From NCBI GenBank assembly GCA_900539605.1, contig UQCS01000006.1, positions 1 through 64,000 on the forward strand: a DNA stretch of 64,000 nucleotides. The letters run 5' to 3'. A program made the translations under genes and the position numbers. Below the pieces are notes generated by a model, which saw nothing but the letters and a program-made list of their open reading frames with translations, did no database searches and was not told the origin of the DNA. The DNA is from an uncultured Azospirillum sp. (GTDB lineage Bacteria > Pseudomonadota > Alphaproteobacteria > RF32 > CAG-239). Positions within the stretch are counted from its first letter, which is position 1; each line of letters starts with the position of its first letter. This document shows positions 9,154-17,196 of the stretch, piece by piece.

Positions 9154-10022
9154 TGTGCAATATCTCCCCCGGCAAACTCATCAGCCGGATCGGGCAGTTT
9201 ATAATCAACAATCTGCACATATTCCAAACGGTTCAGATTGTCAAACGGCCGCACTTTCACCCCGTCCTTATCGATCGAGATAACTTCCCCCACCGGCAGC
9301 CCGGAAGGAAACACGCCGCCGATCCCCGAAGTGACAATACGATCTCCGACTTCAATCCCGGCATCTATCGGAATAAAAATCATTTTCGGCAGCGGGTTGT
9401 TTTCGCCCGACAATACGCCGCGCACCCGGCTTTTTTCGGCCATTACCGGAATCTTGGAGTTAATGTCGTTAATCAGAAAAATCCTCGCATAATTGCGCCC
9501 GCTCAACTCCACCCGGCCAATCACGCCCTTATCGCTGATAACCACCTGCCCTTTGCGGACATTTGGGCTGCCGCCGGTATAGACCGTCAGGGCATGGGCA
9601 AAGGCATTTCCTTCTTCGGCTACCACTTTGGCAGTGATAAACGACGCTTCCGGAGGTACGGCATAATTAAGCATCCGTGCCAGCAGACGATTTTCAATTT
9701 CCAGCGCGCGGCTTTTGGCGTTGGCAATCGTCAAACGGCGGTTTTCTTCACGTAAGGCGCGGTTTTCCAGATCAATTTTGCGAAGGCTGCGCAAATATTC
9801 ATACCCCTTGACCAAAGCCGTTGCCGGCATCACCAACACATCCACCGCCGAAGAAACGATTCCGTTGGCAGTGGTGGAAGTTTTCTCAATCAGTATATTT
9901 TCGCTTTTATTAAGCAGCATAAACACAAAAGCGACCATAAACGCCAACACAATCGCGAACTTCTTGATCGTACCGCGAATCTGGCTGAACTGCAGAAAAA
10001 TTTCCCGGCGTCTTTTAACCAA
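9150..10022 (-). CDS. mreC: Rod shape-determining protein MreC
   Basis: The 290-residue protein has one N-terminal membrane segment (about residues 20-40), a coiled coil (about 70-105) and the periplasmic MreC beta-barrel core. The core holds the typical GVIGRV and IVTSGIGGVFPSGLPVGEV stretches. MreC organises PBP2 and RodA in the periplasm. The start appears to be TTG at 10022 with an AGGA element upstream; there is no better ATG. mreB, usually just upstream, is not in this window, so this operon may be expressed separately from it. Confidence 0.93.
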   Translation of the reverse strand: MVKRRREIFLQFSQIRGTIKKFAIVLAFMVAFVFMLLNKSENILIEKTSTTANGIVSSAVDVLVMPATALVKGYEYLRSLRKIDLENRALREENRRLTIANAKSRALEIENRLLARMLNYAVPPEASFITAKVVAEEGNAFAHALTVYTGGSPNVRKGQVVISDKGVIGRVELSGRNYARIFLINDINSKIPVMAEKSRVRGVLSGENNPLPKMIFIPIDAGIEVGDRIVTSGIGGVFPSGLPVGEVISIDKDGVKVRPFDNLNRLEYVQIVDYKLPDPADEFAGGDIAQ

Positions 10023-10200
10023 ATCCTTATCCTGAAAAAAGCTTAAAAAATTAAGTCATTAACTAACATATAAAAAAAATTATGGCAAATAAAATATCAT
10101 TCCGGCCTTTGGTTCGTCAACAGCTTTTGTCCGTCTCTTTTTTTACGGATCAGGTCCTCTGCAAAAACCGGTCCGCTGTTTTCGCTGCTACCGCATAAAA

Positions 10201-10231
10201 AGAAAGCTCCGCTACGGGAGCGGAGCTTTCT
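10201..10231 (-). terminator. Terminator of the prohibitin-like gene
   Basis: A 13-bp perfect stem (10201-10213 with 10219-10231) with a T-rich tail on the minus strand lies about 40 bases past the stop of the gene at 10272-11099. Confidence 0.8.
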
Positions 10232-10271
10232 CTTTTCATATGTACCGTCATTGACAAGTACACCTGACGGT

Positions 10272-11099
10272 TTACTTGCCGAGGTTGATCATCGGCACGG
10301 AATTGCCCAGCATATACTGCGGCAACTTACCATCCCACTTCTGAACGGCCTCATACTCGGTAAGACCCTTGTTCTTGGCCAACGCCTGAGACTTGATCTC
10401 CATGGCTTCGGCCTCGGCCTTTGCGGAAATAACCTTCTGGTCTGCCTCTTCCTTGATACGTTTCGTGTTGTTGACCGCCTCCTGAGCTTTCTGCTCGGCA
10501 ATCACCTTATCTTCGATCGCGCCTTCGAACTTGTCCGAATAGTCGATGTTGATAAACTGGAACGTAATATTTTGGAAGAAACGCTTGTCCAGACGGTCCT
10601 GCAAACCGGCAACGACATCGATGCGGGCCTTGTCTCGGTTAGAAACCAGATCCTGCGCCTGCCATTTGCCGACCACGTCTTTCAGCACGTCGTTGAGCAC
10701 CGGAATCAGCTTTTTGCCCTCATAATCCATACCGACCGTTTCATAAAGGATATGAACGTTCTCAGGATTAAGATCGTAGGTAAAAGTGTATTCCAACTCG
10801 GCGGTCTGCACGTCAGACGTGTAAGTGGCCGTCTTTTCGGTCATTTTCCGGGTGCGGACGTCCATCTCGATCATCGACGAAACGAACGGCCACTTGAACC
10901 CGACACCGTTGACATACGACTTCTGATCCACCTTTCCCAAGGTAACCAGCACGCCGCGGTAACCAGGGCTGATCGAGTAGAAACCCGAGAAGACGAAGAT
11001 GAGGATAACGATGGCACCAAGCACACCGCCGACCCACTTCATGATCTTCTTTACAGTCCAGTCATTCTGTTCGCGATCTTCGTATCCGTACATATACAT
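10272..11099 (-). CDS. Prohibitin-like SPFH-domain membrane protein, possibly acquired
   Basis: The 275-residue protein has one N-terminal membrane segment (about residues 25-43). The prohibitin/SPFH domain follows (about 45-210; GYRGVLVTLGKV, FKWPF, VRTRKM), then a charged alpha-helical tail rich in Ala, Glu and Lys (about 195-250). SPFH proteins form ring-like membrane scaffolds, often with FtsH. Lysine is mostly AAG and isoleucine mostly ATC, while adjacent genes mostly use AAA and mix ATT with ATC. It is a single-gene unit with its own terminator and a long AT-rich upstream gap. Together these suggest horizontal transfer, perhaps from Bacteroidetes, which carry similar proteins. It could also be a highly expressed native gene. 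Confidence 0.9.
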   Translation of the reverse strand: MYMYGYEDREQNDWTVKKIMKWVGGVLGAIVILIFVFSGFYSISPGYRGVLVTLGKVDQKSYVNGVGFKWPFVSSMIEMDVRTRKMTEKTATYTSDVQTAELEYTFTYDLNPENVHILYETVGMDYEGKKLIPVLNDVLKDVVGKWQAQDLVSNRDKARIDVVAGLQDRLDKRFFQNITFQFINIDYSDKFEGAIEDKVIAEQKAQEAVNNTKRIKEEADQKVISAKAEAEAMEIKSQALAKNKGLTEYEAVQKWDGKLPQYMLGNSVPMINLGK

Positions 11100-11500
11100 G
11101 AAATTTAAGAAACAAAACTTTTCCTTAAAAAAACTTCCCGTATTTTAAATGGTTTTTCCTGATCTTATATAACTGGTCCCTAAACGTATCGTTTAAACTG
11201 CATGGCAGCGGGCGGTCATTGCGATTGACTCTTTCATCAGGTATTCCAAGTAATTAAAATTTGTCTAAACAAAAATCAACTTACGGTTCATTCTTCTAAA
11301 TCCGAGATTTGTTTGGTTAATTGTTACTAAAATAATTGTTATTGTTTTTAAACGTACATTATTTTTCGACAAAAATCAAGTCAAAAAAACAACTGTTTGC
11401 CACTATTTTTTCTATAGCAAAATAATGTACCTTTTTTTGCTATAGCGGCTATACCGCTGTATCCCTTGATTCATAACACTTTGGCACCAAAATACACGAT
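11100..11500. other. AT-rich intergenic region with overlapping inverted repeats
   Basis: No gene is visible here. It holds a 12-bp inverted repeat (11354-11365 with 11419-11430, GTACATTATTTT) and an overlapping 11-bp hairpin (11412-11422 with 11435-11445, CTATAGCAAAA). A small AGCGG/CCGCT hairpin follows near 11444-11458. These may be regulatory sites of the prohibitin-like gene or remains of a small mobile element. Confidence 0.5.
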
Positions 11501-11533
11501 AAAAAAGAGGGACCGTGCCGACCCCTCTTTTTT
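11501..11533 (-). terminator. htpG terminator
   Basis: A stem of 10-11 bp (11501-11511 with 11523-11533) ends in a T tract on the minus strand, 24 bases past the htpG stop. Confidence 0.85.
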
Positions 11534-11556
11534 GTACAATCACATCCTGAAAGCAG

Positions 11557-13395
11557 TTAAAAGCTCTTCAAAATATACTCGCTGATCCGTGCCGCATAAA
11601 AAGACGGATCGGAAATCGGCTCGCCTTCGGCAATTTTGGCCTGATCCAGCAACACCCGGACAACTTCTTCAACTTTCGGTTTTAATGCCTCGTCGCCCAT
11701 TGCTTCGCTCAGTTTGACAATCAGCGGATGATACGGATTGACCTCCAGTATCCGCGTTGACGCAAAGGCTGTTTGCTGCTGGTGATTGCGCATCAGCCGT
11801 TCCAAATGGATACTCATCTGACCGCTTTCCACCGTCAGGCTGACCGGACTCGCGGTCAGTTTTTCGGTAACCGTTACTTTGCCGACTTCGTCTTTGAACA
11901 TTTCCGTCATCAGGGCAATCAGCTTTTCGAGACTGCCTTCTTCCGCCCGTACTTCCTTGCGTTCAAACGCCAAATCGGCTTCCGCCTGCGAAATATGTTT
12001 GATCGCTTTGCCTTTATAGCCGGTCAGCGTCTGAGTCCAAAATTCGTCGATCGGATCGGTCAGCAACAGAACTTCGAGTCCTTTTTGCTTAAAAGCTTCC
12101 AGCTGCGGATTGTTGGCCAACACCCGGACATCGTCACCGGTAATATAATAAATTGCCTTCTGATCTTGCGGCATACGGGAAATATATTGATCAAGCGTCG
12201 TCAGTTTTTCCGGCTCGCGGGTGGAACTGAACAACGAAAGCGACGCTACTTCTTCGCGGTTGGTAAAATCTTCGTAAATTCCTTCTTTAAATGCAATTCC
12301 GAAAGCCTTCCAGAACTTAAGGTAATCATCATAGTTTTCTGCCCGTTTTTTCAGTTCCTTCAGCAACCGGCTGATAATCCCGTGACGGATCTTCGCCACC
12401 AGCGCATTCTGTTGCAGCATCTCGCGCGAAATGTTCAGCGGCAAATCCGAAGAATCGACGATTCCCTTCACAAAGCGCAGATAACTCGGCATCAGCTCTT
12501 CCACCTTGTCGGAAATGAACACCCGGTTGACATACAGCTTTAACCCCTGTTTGCGGTCGGGCTGAAACAAATCATACGGCTGAGCGGAGGGAATATACAG
12601 CAATCCGGTATATTCAATGCTTCCTTCTGCCTTAAAATGCAGCGTCAGCCACGGATCGTCAAAATTATGCGAGATATGCTGATAAAAGTCTTTATATTGT
12701 TCTTCGGTGACTTCCGCCTTATTGCGGGTCCATAATGCCGACGCGGTGTTGACGGTTTCTTCGCCCGCTTCTCCGAGATTGAGCACAATTGGATAATTGA
12801 TATGATCGGAATAAGTGCGGATCAGATGGCGAAGATAAATGGTATCGGTAAAATTGCGGTCGTCCTCTTTTAAAAACAGTTTAATTTCGGTACCGATGCC
12901 GGGCTTCTCTGCCTCAAAGATTTCAAATCCGTCGGTACCGTCGGAAACCCAGCGCCAGGCCTGCTCTTCGCCGGCTTTGCGCGTCAGAATCTCTACCTTT
13001 TGCGCCACCATAAAAGCTGCATAAAAACCAACCCCGAACTGTCCGATCAACTCAGTGGCAGAGCCGTTTTCTTTCATCGTGGCAACAAAATCGGCAGTTC
13101 CCGATTTGGCAATGGTTCCCAAATGATTGATCAGATCTTCTTTGTTCATGCCGATGCCGTTGTCGGCCACCGTCAGTGTATTTTGTTTGTCGTCGGGGGT
13201 AATCAAGATTTTCAGTTCGCCGTTGCCTTTGGCAATATCCGGCTGAGTGAGCTGCAAATATTTCAGTTTGTCACAGGCATCACTGGCATTGGAAATCAGT
13301 TCGCGCAGAAAAATATGCTTTTCCGAATATAAAGAATTGATGACAATTCCCAGCATTTTGTTGACTTCCGCCTGAAAATTGATTTTTTCGCTCAT
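11557..13395 (-). CDS. htpG: Molecular chaperone HtpG (bacterial Hsp90)
   Basis: The 612-residue Hsp90 family protein has an N-terminal GHKL ATPase domain (about residues 1-215; ELISNASDACDKL, DNGIGM and GQFGVGFYAAF), a middle domain (about 230-495) and a C-terminal dimerisation domain (about 500-612). HtpG is a cytosolic ATP-dependent chaperone. Length is normal for bacterial forms without the eukaryotic charged linker. ATG at 13395 is preceded by GGAG. It is a single gene with its own terminator. Confidence 0.97.
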   Translation of the reverse strand: MSEKINFQAEVNKMLGIVINSLYSEKHIFLRELISNASDACDKLKYLQLTQPDIAKGNGELKILITPDDKQNTLTVADNGIGMNKEDLINHLGTIAKSGTADFVATMKENGSATELIGQFGVGFYAAFMVAQKVEILTRKAGEEQAWRWVSDGTDGFEIFEAEKPGIGTEIKLFLKEDDRNFTDTIYLRHLIRTYSDHINYPIVLNLGEAGEETVNTASALWTRNKAEVTEEQYKDFYQHISHNFDDPWLTLHFKAEGSIEYTGLLYIPSAQPYDLFQPDRKQGLKLYVNRVFISDKVEELMPSYLRFVKGIVDSSDLPLNISREMLQQNALVAKIRHGIISRLLKELKKRAENYDDYLKFWKAFGIAFKEGIYEDFTNREEVASLSLFSSTREPEKLTTLDQYISRMPQDQKAIYYITGDDVRVLANNPQLEAFKQKGLEVLLLTDPIDEFWTQTLTGYKGKAIKHISQAEADLAFERKEVRAEEGSLEKLIALMTEMFKDEVGKVTVTEKLTASPVSLTVESGQMSIHLERLMRNHQQQTAFASTRILEVNPYHPLIVKLSEAMGDEALKPKVEEVVRVLLDQAKIAEGEPISDPSFYAARISEYILKSF

Positions 13396-13566
13396 AATAT
13401 CTCTCCGTTGTTAATTTCATTATTTCTATATATGGGTAAAATTTTGCGCTTTCGCAAGCGGTGCCGCCGAAATTTTGCCCGGCAGACACTTTTTGCTTGA
13501 TTTTATTGCAAATGTCGCTAGATTGAGGTCTGAAATATTTTAAGCAAATCTTTAAGGAGACAAACC

Positions 13567-13806
13567 ATGGTTTCTGTCGTTAATGACAATTGTATCAAAT
13601 GCAAATCCTGTGCCGACGTTTGCCCGGTTGACGCTTTCCACGAAGGCGATACTCAGCTGGTTGTTGATCCGGATACTTGCATCAGCTGCGGCGTCTGCAT
13701 TTCCGAATGCCCGCAGGAAGCTATCCAGACCGAAGAAGAAGCCGATCCGCACTGGGTTGAATTCAACGCCGAAAAATCCAAAGTCTGGCCGAACGCCAAC
13801 GAATAA
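13567..13806 (+). CDS. 2[4Fe-4S] ferredoxin
   Basis: The 79-residue protein has two complete CxxCxxCxxxCP motifs: Cys9, 12, 15, 19 and Cys38, 41, 44, 48. Each Cys set would bind one 4Fe-4S cluster, with the fourth Cys of each motif serving the other cluster as in clostridial-type ferredoxins. The first motif is regular and not of the spaced seven-iron type. It carries low-potential electrons in the cytosol, and its redox partners are unknown. The acidic C-terminal tail resembles alphaproteobacterial FdxA-type ferredoxins. An AAGGAG ribosome site precedes the ATG, and a strong terminator follows. Confidence 0.93.
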   Translation: MVSVVNDNCIKCKSCADVCPVDAFHEGDTQLVVDPDTCISCGVCISECPQEAIQTEEEADPHWVEFNAEKSKVWPNANE

Positions 13807-13813
13807 ATTTCGT

Positions 13814-13849
13814 AAAAAGAACCCCGCGCATCTTGCGGGGTTCTTTTTT
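13814..13849. terminator. Ferredoxin terminator
   Basis: A 14-bp stem (13814-13827 with 13835-13848) and T tract lie just after the ferredoxin stop; the A tract on the left makes it potentially bidirectional. Confidence 0.88.
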
Positions 13850-13900
13850 ACCATCAATAATCGCCGCGGTTTTTTAGTTTTTTCTTGAAATCAATTGAAG

Positions 13901-13932
13901 TTGTGCTATTGTGCGCTCAATCCGTTTATAAT
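13901..13932 (+). promoter_or_regulatory. Possible typA promoter
   Basis: A perfect TATAAT at 13927-13932 lies 19 bases before the chosen typA start. TTGTGC at 13901-13906 is the only nearby -35-like element and is 20 bases away, longer than ideal. Confidence 0.35.
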
Positions 13933-13951
13933 ATTAATGAAAGACAATTCG

Positions 13952-15772
13952 ATGGAGCTTAGAAATATAGCGATTATAGCTCACGTTGACCATGGCAAAA
14001 CAACATTGGTCGACGCCCTTTTAAAGCAAAGCGGTACCTTCCGCGACAATCAGAAAGTTCAGGAATGCGCAATGGACTCTAACGAGCTGGAGAGAGAACG
14101 CGGCATTACCATTTTATCAAAATGCACTTCGGTCGACTGGAACGGCACCCGCATCAATATCGTCGATACCCCCGGCCACGCTGACTTCGGCGGCGAAGTT
14201 GAACGCATCCTCTCAATGGTCGACGGCGTTATCCTGCTGGTTGACAGTTCCGAAGGACCGATGCCGCAAACAAAATTCGTACTCGGCAAAGCGCTCAAAG
14301 TCGGCCTTAAACCGATCGTTGTTATTAACAAAGCCGACAAACCCGACGCCCGGGTCGATGAAGTCCTCAACGAAGTTTTTGACCTTTTTGTCAGCCTGGA
14401 TGCCACCGACGAACAGCTTGATTTCCCTGTTTTATATGCTTCAGGACGCAACGGTTGGGCGGTTAAGGACCTTGAACACGACGAAAAAAAAGATTTGCAG
14501 ATTTTGTTTGAACTGATCCTTTCCCATGTTCCGGCACCGGTTTGTTACCCCGAACGTCCTTTTACAATGCTGGCAACCACATTGGAAGCTGATAAATTTA
14601 TCGGCCGCCTGTTGTCGGGCAAAATCCTTTGCGGCAGCGTCAAACCGGGAGATACCGTTAAAGCACTGAACGGTCAAAACAACGAAATCGAACGTTTTCG
14701 CATTACCAAAATTTTGGCCTATCGCGGTCTGGCCCGGCAAAGCCTCGAAGAAGCCCACGCTGGCGATATCGTTGCCATTGCCGGTGCGGTTAAGGCTACC
14801 GTTGCCGATACCGTCTGCGACTTCGGCGTCACTGAGGCTCTCGAAGCACAACCGATCGACCCGCCGACCCTGGTAATGACTTTTTCAGTTAATGATTCGC
14901 CGCTGGCCGGTCGCGAAGGCGACAAAGTAACATCCCGTATGATTGCCGAACGGCTGCAAAAAGAAGCAGAAGGCAATATCGCTCTCAAAATTTCCACCTC
15001 GGCCAACAACGACTCCTTTGAGGTGGCCGGCCGTGGTGAACTGCAACTGGGCGTTTTGATCGAAACCATGCGCCGCGAAGGCTTCGAGCTCTCAATTTCG
15101 CGACCGCGCGTGGTCTTTCACAAAGACGAAGACGGCAATATTCTGGAACCGGTTGACGAAGTTGTGGTTGACGTGGACGAAGAATTCTCGGGTACCGTGG
15201 TTGAAAAACTCGGTTCGCGTCGCGCCGAACTGGTGGAAATGATTCCTTCCCAGGCCGGCGGCAAAGTACGCCTGATTTTCCATGCGCCCACCCGCGGCCT
15301 GATCGGTTACCATTCCGAGTTCTTAACCGATACCCACGGCACCGGGGTGATGAACCGCAGCTTTTACAGCTACGAACCGCACAAAGGTGAAATTGAAGGA
15401 CGCCGCAACGGCGTGCTGATCTCAAGCGAAAATGGAACCGCCGTCGCTTACTCGCTGTGGAAGCTTGAAGATCGCGGCCCGATGTTTATTGATCCCAATG
15501 TACCGGTTTATGTCGGCATGATTATCGGTGAACACACCAAACCGAATGACTTGGAGATCAATCCCTGCCGTTCCAAACAGCTGACCAACATCCGCGCCGC
15601 CGGCAAAGATGAAGCGATCAGCCTGACCCCGCCGCGGCGTATCACACTGGAAGAAGGCCTGTCATATATTCAGGAAGACGAACTGCTTGAAGTAACGCCG
15701 AAAACAATCCGCCTGCGCAAACGGATTTTGGATCCGATTTTGCGTAAACGGTCCGGCGGCAAGGTCGCTTAG
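13952..15772 (+). CDS. typA: Ribosome-associated translational GTPase TypA/BipA
   Basis: The 606-residue protein begins MELRNIAIIAHVDHGKTT, with G1 at AHVDHGKT (residues 10-17), G3 DTPGH and G4 NKAD. EF-G-like domains follow, then the TypA-specific C-terminal domain (RSKQLTNIRAAGKDEA). TypA binds ribosomes in a GTP-dependent way and affects assembly and stress adaptation. The open frame extends upstream to 13895. I chose 13952 because family members start at this methionine and a -10 element lies just upstream, which would leave the ATG at 13937 outside the transcript. Confidence 0.95.
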   Translation: MELRNIAIIAHVDHGKTTLVDALLKQSGTFRDNQKVQECAMDSNELERERGITILSKCTSVDWNGTRINIVDTPGHADFGGEVERILSMVDGVILLVDSSEGPMPQTKFVLGKALKVGLKPIVVINKADKPDARVDEVLNEVFDLFVSLDATDEQLDFPVLYASGRNGWAVKDLEHDEKKDLQILFELILSHVPAPVCYPERPFTMLATTLEADKFIGRLLSGKILCGSVKPGDTVKALNGQNNEIERFRITKILAYRGLARQSLEEAHAGDIVAIAGAVKATVADTVCDFGVTEALEAQPIDPPTLVMTFSVNDSPLAGREGDKVTSRMIAERLQKEAEGNIALKISTSANNDSFEVAGRGELQLGVLIETMRREGFELSISRPRVVFHKDEDGNILEPVDEVVVDVDEEFSGTVVEKLGSRRAELVEMIPSQAGGKVRLIFHAPTRGLIGYHSEFLTDTHGTGVMNRSFYSYEPHKGEIEGRRNGVLISSENGTAVAYSLWKLEDRGPMFIDPNVPVYVGMIIGEHTKPNDLEINPCRSKQLTNIRAAGKDEAISLTPPRRITLEEGLSYIQEDELLEVTPKTIRLRKRILDPILRKRSGGKVA

Positions 15773-15780
15773 CCCTTTTT

Positions 15781-15815
15781 ATAAGCAGCTTGAAATTTCG
15801 GCTGCTTATATTTTG
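15781..15815 (+). terminator. typA terminator
   Basis: A 9-bp stem (ATAAGCAGC at 15781-15789 with GCTGCTTAT at 15801-15809) is followed by a T-rich stretch, 9 bases past the typA stop. Confidence 0.65.
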
Positions 15816-15883
15816 CAAAAATTCTTGCACCGGGTTTTGAATTAGCGTATGAAGAGTATATATTAATTACAACCGAGATAACA

Positions 15884-16597
15884 ATGCGTAATACAAATCG
15901 AAAAAACAACCAGCTGCGCAATATTGAGCTGATTCCTGACTATAATCCTTACGCCGAAGGCTCTTGTCTGGTTAAGTTCGGCAACACCCATGTGGTATGT
16001 ACTGCCAGCGTGGAAGAAAAAGTGCCGAACTGGCTGAAAGGACAAAACAAGGGCTGGATCACGGCCGAATACGGAATGCTGCCGCGAGCCAACCGGATAC
16101 GCGTACCGCGCGAACTGAAATCGCCGTCGGGACGTACTCAGGAAATTCAACGGCTGATCGGGCGGTCGCTCAGAGCGGTGGTGGACTTGGGCAAAATGAA
16201 AGACATTTCAATTTGTATTGACTGTGACGTTATTCAGGCTGACGGCGGCACCCGCACCGCATCCATCACCGGCGGATTCGTCGCCCTGTATCTGGCAATT
16301 GAAAAACTGGTTGCCCGCAAAAAACTGGATATAAATCCGATTCGCGAGTTTGTAGCTGCCGTTTCCTGTGACATCCATCAGGGAGAAAAAATTATTGACG
16401 TAGATTATGAAGAAGATTCCCATGCTCAGGTTGACATGAACTTTGTTCTTACCGAGAGCGGAAAAATTGTTGAAATTCAGGGAACTGCTGAAGAGTCTCC
16501 GTTTGCGGAAGAAGATTTCGGCGAACTGATGAATCTTGCCAAAGACGGTATCCGGCAATTGATTGCCGAACAAAAGAAAGTTTTAGGAGTGAAGTAA
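15884..16597 (+). CDS. rph: Ribonuclease PH
   Basis: The 237-residue RNase PH family protein has the motifs GNTHVVCTASVEE, RSLRAVVDL and DCDVIQADGGTRTASITG. It is a phosphate-dependent 3'-5' exonuclease that trims the 3' ends of tRNA precursors. Length is normal. It is immediately followed by rdgB (its TAA abuts the rdgB ATG), the usual rph-rdgB pair of Alphaproteobacteria. Confidence 0.97.
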   Translation: MRNTNRKNNQLRNIELIPDYNPYAEGSCLVKFGNTHVVCTASVEEKVPNWLKGQNKGWITAEYGMLPRANRIRVPRELKSPSGRTQEIQRLIGRSLRAVVDLGKMKDISICIDCDVIQADGGTRTASITGGFVALYLAIEKLVARKKLDINPIREFVAAVSCDIHQGEKIIDVDYEEDSHAQVDMNFVLTESGKIVEIQGTAEESPFAEEDFGELMNLAKDGIRQLIAEQKKVLGVK

Positions 16598-17182
16598 ATG
16601 AAAATAACCAAATTGGTCGTTGCCAGCCATAATGACGGCAAAGTCGCAGAAATAAAAACCCTGCTCGCCCCGCTGCACATAGAAGTACAATCCGCCAAAG
16701 AACTGCGTCTTGGAGACGTCGAAGAAACCGGAAAAACTTTTGAAGAAAATGCCAAACTTAAAGCCAACGCTCTCAGTCTGATGTGTGGTCTGCCCTGTCT
16801 GGCTGACGATTCCGGCCTTTGCATCGATGCTTTGGACGGACGTCCGGGCGTTTATTCCGCCCGCTATGCCCCCAACCGTGACTTTAACGAAGGCATGAAA
16901 ATACTGCTCAAAGAAATGAGCGAAGCGGAAAAGAAAACCCGCAAAGCGCATTTTGCCTGTTATATGGCTCTGGCCTGCCCCAACGAAAAAGTCAAGGTTT
17001 TTGAAGGACGCGTCGACGGAGAAATTTCCGAACAGCCCCGCGGCGATAACGGCTTCGGCTACGATCCGATTTTCATTCCCGAAGGTTATGACAAAACTTT
17101 TGCCGAACTCGGCGATGACGTCAAAAATCAGATTTCTCACCGCCGTCGTGCGCTGGAAAAATTTATTAAGGAATTCAAATAA
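16598..17182 (+). CDS. rdgB: Non-canonical purine NTP pyrophosphatase RdgB/HAM1
   Basis: The 194-residue HAM1-like protein has the N-terminal VVASHNDGKVAEI, the catalytic region TFEENAKLKA and LADDSGLCIDAL, and the C-terminal SHRRRALEKF. It hydrolyses ITP, dITP and XTP to monophosphates and so cleans the nucleotide pool. Its ATG directly follows the rph stop. In many relatives the next gene is hemW; here addB follows after 14 bases. Confidence 0.96.
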   Translation: MKITKLVVASHNDGKVAEIKTLLAPLHIEVQSAKELRLGDVEETGKTFEENAKLKANALSLMCGLPCLADDSGLCIDALDGRPGVYSARYAPNRDFNEGMKILLKEMSEAEKKTRKAHFACYMALACPNEKVKVFEGRVDGEISEQPRGDNGFGYDPIFIPEGYDKTFAELGDDVKNQISHRRRALEKFIKEFK

Positions 17183-17196
17183 CCCGGATTGACGAT

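Noticed and set aside
10251..11108. A 285-codon plus-strand open frame over the prohibitin-like gene
   Set aside because: It is a shadow on the opposite strand created by codon bias. The minus-strand protein has clear SPFH motifs, and this frame has none.
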